NCBI GenBank assembly: GCA_025163595.1
Contig: CP104100.1
Coordinates: forward strand, 496,001-560,000
Direction: 5' to 3'
DNA length: 64,000 nucleotides
From: Phaeobacter sp. G2
GTDB taxonomy: Bacteria; Pseudomonadota; Alphaproteobacteria; Rhodobacterales; Rhodobacteraceae
Every line of letters starts with the position of its first letter. Positions within the stretch are counted from its first letter, which is position 1. Below, piece by piece: positions 42,311-50,769 of the stretch. The notes under the pieces were generated by a model. The model made no database searches. It was not told where the DNA came from and saw nothing but the letters and a program-made list of their open reading frames with translations. The translations under genes and the position numbers were made by a program.

Positions 42311-42703
42311 TCAAGCCGGGAGGGGAGGTGCGCGTGTTCGATGACGTCTGGGAGAATGGGAAGAGGTCGGCAGGGGTGCGGCGCTGCGCAGCGTCGTCGT
42401 TGCGATCAACCGCAAGCGGATCCATTCCCCGACGTAGGGCGGGGCATCGGTGCCTGCAACGCTGACCTGAACGCAGGACGCATCGTGGTGAGACGCGGGA
42501 GCGTCATGGCTGGGCGTGGTGTCTTCAACAGGGATGATATCGCCTGTGTCAGTCAGCCAAACCTCTTGCTTGCCTGCGCTCGTGCACAGAACCAGCCGCA
42601 GACCCTGGGGGCCAGATGCACGCATAAACCCGTCCGGCACGGTGGCCGACCCGATCAGCGCCAGCAAAAGCAGCGCGCGTGTTATGAGGCCCGGGAGGAA
42701 CAA
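42311..42703 (-). CDS. DUF2946-like small exported protein
   Basis: A protein of about 130 residues. A hydrophobic start (LITRALLLLALIGSATV) acts as signal or anchor; then GLRLVLCTSAGKQEVWLTDTGD and a His/Asp-rich stretch (SHDAPASHHDASC) suggest metal contact. This resembles the DUF2946 group of small proteins near copper genes. The first possible start is TTG 42703, four bases past the PCuAC stop, with no good ribosome site, so the true start is unsure. Last gene of the copper operon before the regulator. Confidence 0.6.
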   Translation of the reverse strand: MFLPGLITRALLLLALIGSATVPDGFMRASGPQGLRLVLCTSAGKQEVWLTDTGDIIPVEDTTPSHDAPASHHDASCVQVSVAGTDAPPYVGEWIRLRLIATTTLRSAAPLPTSSHSPRRHRTRAPPLPA

Positions 42704-42706
42704 GGA

Positions 42707-43174
42707 CTAGTGGCCCGAATGGTCCATCTGGGAATGATCCGCCCCGTCGGCCGGGTCGACCATGAATTCCACCTCGACCTCGCCAGCCTTGCGGAAAATC
42801 AGCGTGGCCGGGATCATGTCGCCCTCTTTTGCGGTGCCCGTCAGCCCCATGAACATCACATGCATCCCGCCCGGTTCCAGGTTGACGACGTCACCTGGCG
42901 CAAGGGGAACACCGATCAGCGGCCGCATCTTGGCGATCCCGTCCTCAAAAATTGTGGTGTGCAAGGTTGTCGAGGCCGCAAAGGGCGAGCGCACACCAAG
43001 AAGCTCTTCGGGGGTCTCACCTTCGTTTGAGATGGTGATATACCCCGCAGCCGACTTGGCCGTGGCGTTGGGCGCCGGGATCGACGGGTGGATGATATGC
43101 AAATCGCCAGTCATTTGGTCGTGGGCCACAGCGGGCGCAGCCAGCAGCATAAGGGCAAGTATCGCGCGTTTCAT
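42707..43174 (-). CDS. Periplasmic copper chaperone PCuAC
   Basis: A 155-residue periplasmic copper(I)-binding protein that delivers copper to cytochrome oxidase assembly. Signal peptide 1-18 (ending AVAHD). The metal motif H(M)X10MX21HXM is exact: His72, Met83, His105, Met107. The tail adds a second possible site (ADHSQMDHSGH). AGGAGACAG precedes the ATG. It sits nine bases after the MbnH gene. Confidence 0.95.
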   Translation of the reverse strand: MKRAILALMLLAAPAVAHDQMTGDLHIIHPSIPAPNATAKSAAGYITISNEGETPEELLGVRSPFAASTTLHTTIFEDGIAKMRPLIGVPLAPGDVVNLEPGGMHVMFMGLTGTAKEGDMIPATLIFRKAGEVEVEFMVDPADGADHSQMDHSGH

Positions 43175-43183
43175 TTCTGTCTC

Positions 43184-44311
43184 CTAGGGTTGGGCCCGTT
43201 TGAGGCGGGCGGGATGATCTTTTGGCCACGGGTCGGCGTGATCCGGGTTCGTCAGTAAGCGCTTGTCGGTGAGGCTTTCGAGAAAGGCGATGAGATCGGC
43301 AATTTCCGCTTCGGTGGCGGTGAACCCCACGATCATGCCGTCCTGATTGCTGTGGCCTTCGCGGCCACCCTTGGCGTAATGGGCCAGCACGCCGCGCAGA
43401 TCAGGGATTGATCCGTCATGCATGTAGGGCGCTGTCACGGCCACATTGCGCAGGGATGGGGTGCGGAACAAACCGGCGTCGCCCGGCTCTGCGGTGAATT
43501 CGATCCGGCCCGGCGCACTGACGGGGTAGTCAGCGTATAGCCCGGTGTTATGAAAGCCGGTCTCCACCCAGGGGCTGCCCTCGCGTTTGAAATTGTCGGT
43601 GAACAACACGCCCTGATGACAGTGATAGCATTCGAACCGGTGGTCAAAGAACAGCTGCTCACCCCGTTTGGCGGCATCCGAAAGCGCATCCAGTTCGCCG
43701 CCGTATTTGAAACGGTCATAGGCACTGTCAAAGGACATCAGGCTGCGCTGAAAGGCCCCCAGCGCGCGGGTCACTGTGAACAGCTCTGGCCTGGGCTGCT
43801 GCGGGAATGCCTGTGCAAAAGCCTGCGCGTAATATGGATCCTCGGCCAGCGTCGCAAAGATACGCGCCTCCTGTCCGGTTGCGCCCATTTCATCGGGTGC
43901 TTCGCCAAACAAAGGCACAAGCGCTTGAAACTCGAGCGAGGTCATATGCGGGTTGGCCCAGGAATTCACCGGCAGGTAGGCCACGTTTGCAAGGCTGGGC
44001 GCGTTCAGCTTGCCATGGGTGCCGTGGATGCCCACAGCCACCTGGCGCCCATCCGTAAAAGCACGGCCCTGGTCGTGGCACGAGGCGCAGGCCACAGTAC
44101 CATCGCCGGACAGGCGGGCATCGTAGAACAGATGGCGGCCAAGCTCGACCTTGGCGGCGCTCATGGGGTTGTCTTCTGGTACGGAGGGGCGCGGCATCCA
44201 GTCCGGCAGGGGCCAGTCATAGGCCTCTGCCGCATCCAGGGCGAAACCCGCCCCGGATAGTAAACCTGACAGGATCACGCTCACCGCCGCACTACGCGCG
44301 GCGCTACGCAT
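43184..44311 (-). CDS. mbnH: Di-haem MauG-like enzyme, MbnH family
   Basis: A 375-residue periplasmic di-haem protein related to cytochrome c peroxidase and MauG. Signal peptide about 1-24. Haem-binding CASCH is near residue 75 and CYHCH near 228. It is paired with an MbnP-type protein; in the studied MbnH/MbnP pair MbnH oxidises a Trp of MbnP to kynurenine to create a copper site. Start: ATG 44311, in a TGATG overlap with the mbnP stop, or the GTG just before. Confidence 0.88.
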   Translation of the reverse strand: MRSAARSAAVSVILSGLLSGAGFALDAAEAYDWPLPDWMPRPSVPEDNPMSAAKVELGRHLFYDARLSGDGTVACASCHDQGRAFTDGRQVAVGIHGTHGKLNAPSLANVAYLPVNSWANPHMTSLEFQALVPLFGEAPDEMGATGQEARIFATLAEDPYYAQAFAQAFPQQPRPELFTVTRALGAFQRSLMSFDSAYDRFKYGGELDALSDAAKRGEQLFFDHRFECYHCHQGVLFTDNFKREGSPWVETGFHNTGLYADYPVSAPGRIEFTAEPGDAGLFRTPSLRNVAVTAPYMHDGSIPDLRGVLAHYAKGGREGHSNQDGMIVGFTATEAEIADLIAFLESLTDKRLLTNPDHADPWPKDHPARLKRAQP

Positions 44312-45150
44312 CACCGAACCGCGATCAACTGCTGTTCACCCGCTGCGATGTCTTTAAACGGCAAGCCAAGCTTGGTCATGACCGTATCGCAGTCGGGATC
44401 GTTCAGGAAGGACATGCAGCCGGGCGAAGTCTGGGGCGTGTTGGAGCGCATGTCAGCCTCTGCAACCACTGGCGCCGGATCGATGACCAGCGTTTGTTTC
44501 GCCGGATCAAACCCATCAAAGCTGACCGCCATCAGGTTGGGGTTCTTGCAGGGGGCGGCGGGGGCGTCTGTCTTGCCACCGGATTTGCACATGGTCGAGC
44601 CAAGGTGCAGGAACCAGCCTTTTGGCCCGCTTGCTGCTTTGTCTGTCGGCACCATATCGATACGCACGAACTTGTAGCCGCCGCGCCAGTTCCAGAACAT
44701 CGAGGTCAGGTTGAGCGGCGTGGGGGCGGTGGTGGGGTCGCCGTGGTTCATCTCAAACGGCACACCGACGTTGAAAGCCACACCAGTATAGCTGCCCTCA
44801 GCAGCAGTGCCAGCCAGCTGGGTGTTCAGGGGCGCGGTGCCATTGGCGCAAGCGGCACTGCCATCTTCAAAATCCAGCAGGGCGACGCCGTCATGCTGAA
44901 AGGCGCTTTCGGTCAAAGTCACAGGGTTGCGTGTGCCGTCAGCCGCGATCATCGCCACATCGCTGACATAGAGGCGGAAATCCGTGCCGCGCACCGCAGC
45001 ACCCGTGCTTCCGATGTCGGTGAAGGTCGCGTCGCAGGCAAAGGGGTGCCCGCCGATTTCGGCGGCAAAATTGATCTTAACGTCCTGATCTGCAAAGGCA
45101 GCGGTCGCGGGAAGCAGGGCGGCAAGGGCCGCTTGAAGAGCGAGTTTCAT
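44311..45150 (-). CDS. mbnP: MbnP-family copper-binding partner protein
   Basis: A 279-residue exported protein of the metallo-mystery-pair (four-Cys motif) family. Signal peptide 1-20. Key residues: Cys39, Cys101, Cys188, Cys201, Cys245 and Cys254, and the family hallmark MFWNWRGGYKFVRID with Trp153 and Trp155, one of which is expected to be converted to kynurenine by MbnH. His35, His86, His136 and His182 are candidate metal ligands. GGAGACTT precedes the ATG. The stop overlaps the mbnH start. Confidence 0.88.
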   Translation of the reverse strand: MKLALQAALAALLPATAAFADQDVKINFAAEIGGHPFACDATFTDIGSTGAAVRGTDFRLYVSDVAMIAADGTRNPVTLTESAFQHDGVALLDFEDGSAACANGTAPLNTQLAGTAAEGSYTGVAFNVGVPFEMNHGDPTTAPTPLNLTSMFWNWRGGYKFVRIDMVPTDKAASGPKGWFLHLGSTMCKSGGKTDAPAAPCKNPNLMAVSFDGFDPAKQTLVIDPAPVVAEADMRSNTPQTSPGCMSFLNDPDCDTVMTKLGLPFKDIAAGEQQLIAVR

Positions 45151-45213
45151 GGAAGTCTCCAGAGGTCTGATCCGGCGCGCGGGCCGGGTGTTTCACAAAT
45201 AGATTCGCAAAGT

Positions 45214-45573
45214 TCAGACGATAGGAGGCGCACGCGCCGGACGGGTCGCCTCGGCGGAGAGGGTTTCCAGAACGTGGGATTGTGGCACCCAGTGGGGCGG
45301 GGAGAAGGACAGTTCGGCAACGGAGGCAACCAGCGGCGGCTCTGGCAGAGCCATGGCCGCCTGCAAGCGGCAGGCTTCACACTCCTGCGTGGCGCCCGGG
45401 TCATCCGAGCCACCACAGATCGAAGCGGCGTCAATGCCAAAGAGCGCCGCATAGTCCAGCACTGCTTGGTCTGTTTGCGATGGCGCACGATGTGCAAATC
45501 CGGTGGTTGCCAAAGCAACGGTCAGCAGCACGACCAGCGCGCGCAGAGGGAATATGATTTGCCAAATCTTCAT
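45214..45573 (-). CDS. DUF2946-like small exported protein, first gene of the copper operon
   Basis: A 119-residue protein with an N-terminal hydrophobic signal (IIFPLRALVVLLTVALATTGFAH), then a short domain with ICGGSDDPG and ECEACRLQAA, giving three Cys that could bind copper or form a disulfide, and a Pro-rich tail. It resembles the other small protein of the cluster (42311-42703) in layout. ATG 45573 is taken as start; a GTG two codons earlier is possible. It lies 63 bases before mbnP. Confidence 0.65.
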   Translation of the reverse strand: MKIWQIIFPLRALVVLLTVALATTGFAHRAPSQTDQAVLDYAALFGIDAASICGGSDDPGATQECEACRLQAAMALPEPPLVASVAELSFSPPHWVPQSHVLETLSAEATRPARAPPIV

Positions 45574-45918
45574 CGCCACAGCTGGCTAGCACACACTGCC
45601 GGATCCGCAAGCGTTCATAGGGTCGCATCCCCTGTGGTCCAGCGCGATGTTCCTTTGCAGCCTGTTTGTCTGCAATCAGCAGGGCGGCCCCATGGTTGAT
45701 ATTTGGACCGGCGCGCTCTTGGTTGCCCTTTGTTCGCAACATCAGAGCGCTGTTTGATTAGAAAAACTCTTGGGTGCCGGTGTTGAAAGTGGACCACACA
45801 TCAAGTTCGCTACCGTTCTCTTGGGGTTCCCAGTCGCCCAAGCAACCTGTTTCGGTTCATGGTCCATTCCGCAGGTCGTTTCTGAAGCAGGCGTTTCGCC
45901 TGGTATGCGGCCTGACCT
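45574..45918. other. Gap between the nitrate and copper operons
   Basis: No gene is supported. It must hold the terminator of the nitrate operon and the promoter of the copper operon. A perfect hairpin CAGGCG-ttt-CGCCTG is at 45889-45903, just after the cobA stop, but lacks a T-run. No Fnr-type TTGAT-N4-ATCAA box was found. Confidence 0.45.
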
Positions 45919-46896
45919 TTAGCCTCGCTGTGGGGAGTTAACTTCTGTCGCGGACTGGGGCCAAGTCAGGAACATGATCGCCGGATTTGAGATCCCAGAG
46001 GTTTCGATTGTCTCGAGCAGGGTCGAGGCGCGACACTTGGCGATTACCTGATCACTTTGCTGGGCACGGGAAACGATGTCGATGGAGACCTGTTTTTCCA
46101 GACCGGCCTCAATCAGGGCCTTGGCGGTATTTGCGGCGGCCCCAACCCCCATGTAGATCGCCATACGGGTTCCAGGTTGCAGCTGGGCAATCCAATTGGC
46201 ATTGCCCGCATCCTTTGCTGTCTGGCCGGTGGCCAGAACCAGGGTGTCACAGGTGCCGCGTTCTGTCAGGAACCCACCCAATGCAGCTGAGGCTGCGCTG
46301 GCTGCGGTGACACCGGGGATGATTTCATAGGGAATATCTGCCGCATCCAGGGCATCAATCTCTTCGGCCCCCCGGGCAAAGACGCCAGGGTCGCCGCACT
46401 TCAACCGCACGACCCGTTGCCCCTGACCGGCAATGGCCACCAGCGCCTGCGAGATCTTTTCTTGTGGCCAGTGGTGGCAGCCTGGGGCCTTGCCCACATA
46501 AATGCGTTTTGCATTTGCAGGGGCCAAATCCAGCACTTCGGGGTCAATCAAGCGGTCAAAAAAGATCACATCGGCCTCTTGCAGGCGCTGTGCCCCGCGC
46601 AGGGTGATCAGATCCTTGCAACCGGGGCCGGCGCCAACCAGCGCCACTGACCCCACCTGCTGATTTCTGGGAATGGATCTGTCAGTGGCGTGCCACAGCC
46701 CGGATGCCATCTGGCGTAATTGGCGCAAGCTCGCGCTCCTGCGGGCGAGGACAGAAAGCTCCACAACAGCAGGTGTAGACTCTGCCAGACGCGCGGCAAA
46801 CCGTCGAAGCCCCCGCAGGGGGGCTGCTGATCTAGGGGTTTCGGCTCCAGCAAGGGAACGACCTGTCAGGGGCTGCAAAAGGGGGAAGGTCTTCAT
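45919..46896 (-). CDS. cobA: Uroporphyrinogen-III C-methyltransferase
   Basis: SAM-dependent methylation of uroporphyrinogen III to precorrin-2, needed for the siroheme of nitrite reductase. The core (about 83-315) has VALVGAGPGCKDLITLRG, VRLKCGDPGVFARGAEE and PYEIIPGVTAASAASAALG, diagnostic for SUMT. The first 80 residues are an extension (ARRSASLRQLRQMASGLW) not part of the usual SUMT; it does not show a precorrin dehydrogenase Rossmann motif. Last gene of the nitrate operon, overlapping the TrpD-like gene. Confidence 0.92.
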   Translation of the reverse strand: MKTFPLLQPLTGRSLAGAETPRSAAPLRGLRRFAARLAESTPAVVELSVLARRSASLRQLRQMASGLWHATDRSIPRNQQVGSVALVGAGPGCKDLITLRGAQRLQEADVIFFDRLIDPEVLDLAPANAKRIYVGKAPGCHHWPQEKISQALVAIAGQGQRVVRLKCGDPGVFARGAEEIDALDAADIPYEIIPGVTAASAASAALGGFLTERGTCDTLVLATGQTAKDAGNANWIAQLQPGTRMAIYMGVGAAANTAKALIEAGLEKQVSIDIVSRAQQSDQVIAKCRASTLLETIETSGISNPAIMFLTWPQSATEVNSPQRG

Positions 46897-47849
46897 TGGG
46901 TTCTCCGGTCCTGGTTATGGCGATTGTCCCAAAGCTCGGTTGCCAGGGCCGTGCAATGCGTGATCGAGCGTTCAGCCTGAACGGTCCAAAGCGCCAAAGC
47001 TGCGGTGCCGATCACTGTGGCGCTGGCAAATGGATCGTCCTGGGCACCGCGCCAGAGCGCCGCAATCTCGATGGGGTGATCGGGCTCATGCAGGCGCCGT
47101 GTGTCCGACAAGAGCGCTGAGGCCTGGGTGTTGATCTCGGTGCCGTTTTGCAGGCCAAAGATGGCGGTGTCCTTCGCCGGATGGCGTTCAAACTCACCGC
47201 CGCCACCTTTGATCACAGTGAGGTTTCGATCCCCCAGCAAAGCGGCTGCACGCGATTGCAGGCCGCGATATGAGGGATGAAAAACCCCCTGCACCGAGGC
47301 CCGCGCCCCATGTGGGTTCCACATGCGCAGCACCGTGTTGATACAGCTCCTGAGCCCCAGGGTGTCGCGCAGTTTCAACAGCCTAAAGGCCATGGGGTTG
47401 AGAGTTTCCAATGGGTTGTAGGACAAGCCGTTGCCGATGAGATCGGCTGCCTGGAGCGCGCCGCGCAGATCAGCTGCAGTACCCTGATGGGAATTCCAGC
47501 CATGCAGAGCGACCCTGTAACCCGCCTGTGCGACCAGTTTGGCAGCCAGTGCAAACAGCGGAGCGCCGCGTGTACGCCCCGCCGCATAGCAGGGCCAATC
47601 AAGGTCAACCCTGTCGCCAATGCCGCTGGGGCCAGCTGGCGTCGCGGCGCGCAAGGCGGCGGTAAAGCCGGCAATTTCTGCATCGGTCTCCCCGCGCAAC
47701 CGCAGCACCATCAACAGGGCTCCCTGCGCCTCTGGGGCGGCGTCACCTGTCAGCATCAGGGTCATGGCTTCCTGCGCTTCGCCTTGGGTCAGCGGGCGGG
47801 CACGGCCCTTGCCTTGCGCAACAATGCGGACAAAAGGCGCGAGTGTCAT
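46893..47849 (-). CDS. TrpD-like glycosyltransferase-family protein
   Basis: A 318-residue member of the anthranilate phosphoribosyltransferase superfamily: N-terminal helical domain (PLTQGEAQEAMTLMLTGDAAPEAQGALLMVLRLRGET) and an alpha/beta domain with GLSYNPLETLNPM and TVIKGGGGEFERHP. The canonical GTGGD loop of TrpD is changed to LDWPCYAAGRTRG, so it is not a true TrpD but closer to YbiB-type TrpD2 proteins, which bind nucleic acid. ATG 47849 overlaps the nasA stop and its stop overlaps cobA, so it belongs to the nitrate operon. Role there unknown. Confidence 0.82.
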   Translation of the reverse strand: MTLAPFVRIVAQGKGRARPLTQGEAQEAMTLMLTGDAAPEAQGALLMVLRLRGETDAEIAGFTAALRAATPAGPSGIGDRVDLDWPCYAAGRTRGAPLFALAAKLVAQAGYRVALHGWNSHQGTAADLRGALQAADLIGNGLSYNPLETLNPMAFRLLKLRDTLGLRSCINTVLRMWNPHGARASVQGVFHPSYRGLQSRAAALLGDRNLTVIKGGGGEFERHPAKDTAIFGLQNGTEINTQASALLSDTRRLHEPDHPIEIAALWRGAQDDPFASATVIGTAALALWTVQAERSITHCTALATELWDNRHNQDRRTQ

Positions 47850-50437
47850 TCCGCCGCCATCCCTATGTGATGCTGCGCGATAAGACTGGCGAGCTCTGGC
47901 TTGCAGGAGCCGCAACTTGTCCCGGCACAGGTGGCTGCACCCAGGCTTTCTACAGTGGTGGCACCAGCGGTGATGGCGGTACGCAACGTATTGATCCCGA
48001 CATTGAGACAGGCGCAGACTGTGGCGCCAGGGTCGGGTTGATCTGCGCCACTGCGGCCCGCCAGCGCCTGTAGCGGCGGGGTGGTGGTTCCAATCAGCGA
48101 GACTGCAAAGCTGCGCGCCAATGATACCGGTTCTGGACTGGCAAAGAACAGACCAACAAGCCTGTCGCCCTGATAAAAGGCAAGCCGGGTCAGGCGTTGG
48201 TTTAGATCGGTCAGTTCGGTGATCTGGCAGTTGTCCAGCCCCAGCAGGTCAGCTGCAAACTCTTGCCAGTTCTCTGGCGTTTTGGTTCCGGCGTATTCGC
48301 CCTGCCAGCCCGTCAGCGAACGGGCGACAGCGCCATAGGCTCCAGCGGCTTGCAACGGGGACAGCGCGGCGGCAAAGCCAAACCAGGCGGCATTGAACTT
48401 TTGGGCGGCAACCGGGATGTATTTGGAGGCGGGTTGCCCAGAGACCGGGTCAACCACCGGTGCGGTCAGGGTGTTGATACAGCCAGAGGTACTTTGTTGG
48501 CGGGTCCAGTGCATGGGGGCAAACAACTGGCCTGGGGCGCTGCGATCGGTGATCAGGGCGCGCAGAACCGCCTGGCCGTACCGGTTACGCAGGGCAAGGA
48601 GATCGCCAGCCGACAGACCCAGGGAAGTTGCGTCCACCGGGTGGATTTCCACATAGGGTTCCGCCAGATGCGCGCCCAGGCGCGGGGCTTTGCCGCTGCG
48701 GCTCATGGTGTGCCACTGGTCCCGGTTGCGTCCGGTATTCAGCGTAAATGCGTCGCGCTGGATGGGCGCGGGGGCAGTGACCGGAAGCATCCGGGCCTTG
48801 CCGTTGCCATGAAAAAAGCCGCCATCGGCGAAAAATCGTGTCCCGTTCTGCGGCCATTGGGTTGGCAGCAGCTTGGCGTAGTCCACATCGGCAAAAATGC
48901 TGAGATCCAGGTCGCGGTGAAAATCCTGAGTTGCACCGGACAGGGCGACATATTCGGCAAAAACCTCTGCCGGGGCGGAAAAATCAAAAGACTCTGCCCA
49001 GCCCATGCGGGCGGCAAGATCGCAGATGATCTTCCAATCCGGGCGGCTGGCGCCGGGGGCCGGGAGAAAGGCGCGCTGGCGCGAGATCCGGCGTTCTGAA
49101 TTGGTCACGGTGCCGTCCTTTTCGCCCCACCCCGTGGCAGGCAGCAGCACATCGGCCAAATCACCAGTATCTGTGCGCGCCATGATGTCAGACACCGCCA
49201 CAAAGGGCACCTTGGCAATCGCGGCGGCCACGCCATCGGCATCCGGCAGGCTTACCGCCGGGTTCGTCGACATCACCCAAAGCGCCTTGATCTTGCCATC
49301 GGCGCAGGCCTGAAACAGATCAACGGCCTTTAGGCCCGGCTGGGTGCAGATGGTCGGGCTTTGCCAGAAACCCTGAACGCTGGCGCGGTGATCCGGGTTC
49401 TCGATATCCAGATGATTGGCCAGCATATTGGACAATCCGCCAACCTCGCGCCCGCCCATGGCATTGGGCTGGCCAGTCACCGAAAACGGGCCGCAGCCCG
49501 GCTTGCCGATGCGTCCGGTGGCAAGGTGGCAATTTAGAATCGCGTTGACTTTGTCGGTGCCGCATTTGGACTGATTGACGCCCTGGGAATAGACCGTCAC
49601 CACCTTTTCTGTACCAGCCCAAAGCTGGTAGAACTGCGCCAGTTCTGCCTCGGTGAGCCCGCTTTCCAGTGGATCCCCCAGACGTGCCTGGGTGATCGCG
49701 GGGCGGCGACCGGTGACGTGCTTTTTCAGGTAATCATCGTCAAGCTGCCCAGTGTCGGCCAGATGCGCCAGCAATCCGTTAAACAGCGCCGTATCGCCAT
49801 CTGGGACAATCCGCAGGTGGTGATCCGCCAGATCCGTGGTCGCGGTTTTGCGCGGGTCGATGTTGACCACTTTCATGTTCGGATTTGTGGTTTTGGCTGC
49901 GGCAATGCGCTGGTGCAGCACCGGATGGCACCAGGCCAGGTTCGATCCCACCAGCACGATCAGATCGGCCTCTTCCAGATCGGCATAGGTGCCGGGCACG
50001 GTGTCGCTGCCAAAGGCGCGTTTGTGCCCGGCCACAGAGGAGGCCATGCAGAGCCGCGAATTGGTGTCGATATTGGCGGAACCGATAAAGCCCTTCATCA
50101 GTTTGTTGGCGACATAGTAGTCTTCGGTCAGCAGCTGCCCGGAGATGTAAAAGGCGACGCTATCCGGTCCGTGGTCACGAATGGCAGTACTGAACGTCTC
50201 TGCCATTAAACCGAGCGTCTCATCCCAACTGGCCTCCTGGCCGTTGATCTGCGGTGCCAACAGGCGCCCCGCCAGATCAATGGTTTGCCCCAGGGCCGCC
50301 CCTTTGGAGCACAGCCGCCCGTAGTTGGCGGGATGGTCAGGATCGCCCTTGATGGAGCCATCTGCGCCCGCAAGCAGACCACAGCCGACGCCGCAATAGG
50401 GACAGGTGGTGCGTGTCAAGGTCTGGGGCGCGCTCAT
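47846..50437 (-). CDS. nasA: Assimilatory nitrate reductase catalytic subunit
   Basis: An 863-residue molybdopterin enzyme reducing nitrate to nitrite in the cytoplasm. The [4Fe-4S] motif is CPYCGVGCG at 12-20 plus Cys43 (RLCSKGAA), followed by the three molybdopterin-binding domains (for example SNLAWCHPVLHQRI, NCHLATGRIGKPGCGPFSVTGQPNAMGGREVGG). The last 60 residues are a BFD-like [2Fe-2S] domain (CACLNVGINTLR, CAGTSCGSCKPEL), a second electron entry. Overlaps nirD by the ATGA junction. Confidence 0.95.
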   Translation of the reverse strand: MSAPQTLTRTTCPYCGVGCGLLAGADGSIKGDPDHPANYGRLCSKGAALGQTIDLAGRLLAPQINGQEASWDETLGLMAETFSTAIRDHGPDSVAFYISGQLLTEDYYVANKLMKGFIGSANIDTNSRLCMASSVAGHKRAFGSDTVPGTYADLEEADLIVLVGSNLAWCHPVLHQRIAAAKTTNPNMKVVNIDPRKTATTDLADHHLRIVPDGDTALFNGLLAHLADTGQLDDDYLKKHVTGRRPAITQARLGDPLESGLTEAELAQFYQLWAGTEKVVTVYSQGVNQSKCGTDKVNAILNCHLATGRIGKPGCGPFSVTGQPNAMGGREVGGLSNMLANHLDIENPDHRASVQGFWQSPTICTQPGLKAVDLFQACADGKIKALWVMSTNPAVSLPDADGVAAAIAKVPFVAVSDIMARTDTGDLADVLLPATGWGEKDGTVTNSERRISRQRAFLPAPGASRPDWKIICDLAARMGWAESFDFSAPAEVFAEYVALSGATQDFHRDLDLSIFADVDYAKLLPTQWPQNGTRFFADGGFFHGNGKARMLPVTAPAPIQRDAFTLNTGRNRDQWHTMSRSGKAPRLGAHLAEPYVEIHPVDATSLGLSAGDLLALRNRYGQAVLRALITDRSAPGQLFAPMHWTRQQSTSGCINTLTAPVVDPVSGQPASKYIPVAAQKFNAAWFGFAAALSPLQAAGAYGAVARSLTGWQGEYAGTKTPENWQEFAADLLGLDNCQITELTDLNQRLTRLAFYQGDRLVGLFFASPEPVSLARSFAVSLIGTTTPPLQALAGRSGADQPDPGATVCACLNVGINTLRTAITAGATTVESLGAATCAGTSCGSCKPELASLIAQHHIGMAAE

Positions 50438-50769
50438 GCGACGGCTCTTTGTTGCAGGAAATCGGCGTCCAGCAGGATGCGGCCCTCACTGACCTTGGCC
50501 GGGTAGGTTGCAACCTTACCCTCGTCAGCGCCCTGGGCTTGCCCCGTTTCCAGGGAAATAACCCAGTTGTGCAGGGGGCAGGTCACCGCCTTGCCGTGCA
50601 CAATGCCATCGGCCAGCGGGCCGTTTTTGTGGGGGCAGGCATTGTCGAGCGCAAAGACCTCATCCACGGCGGTGCGAAACACTGCGACGCAGCCATGTCG
50701 GGTTTTGATCAGCCGGGCGCCGCGCTGGGGCACGGCCTCAAGGGCGGCGATATCAATCCAGGTGCTCAT
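50434..50769 (-). CDS. nirD: Nitrite reductase small subunit
   Basis: A 111-residue Rieske-fold subunit of NADH nitrite reductase. Unlike the cluster-less enterobacterial NirD, both ligand pairs are present: Cys45-x-His47 (ACPHKNGPL) and Cys64-x-x-His67 (TCPLHNWV), so it should hold a [2Fe-2S] cluster. Overlaps both nirB and nasA by four bases, which indicates strict co-translation. Confidence 0.93.
   Translation of the reverse strand: MSTWIDIAALEAVPQRGARLIKTRHGCVAVFRTAVDEVFALDNACPHKNGPLADGIVHGKAVTCPLHNWVISLETGQAQGADEGKVATYPAKVSEGRILLDADFLQQRAVA

Noticed and set aside
45574..45918. Fnr-type box upstream of the copper operon
   Set aside because: TTGAT half-sites occur singly but no TTGAT-N4-ATCAA dyad is present.
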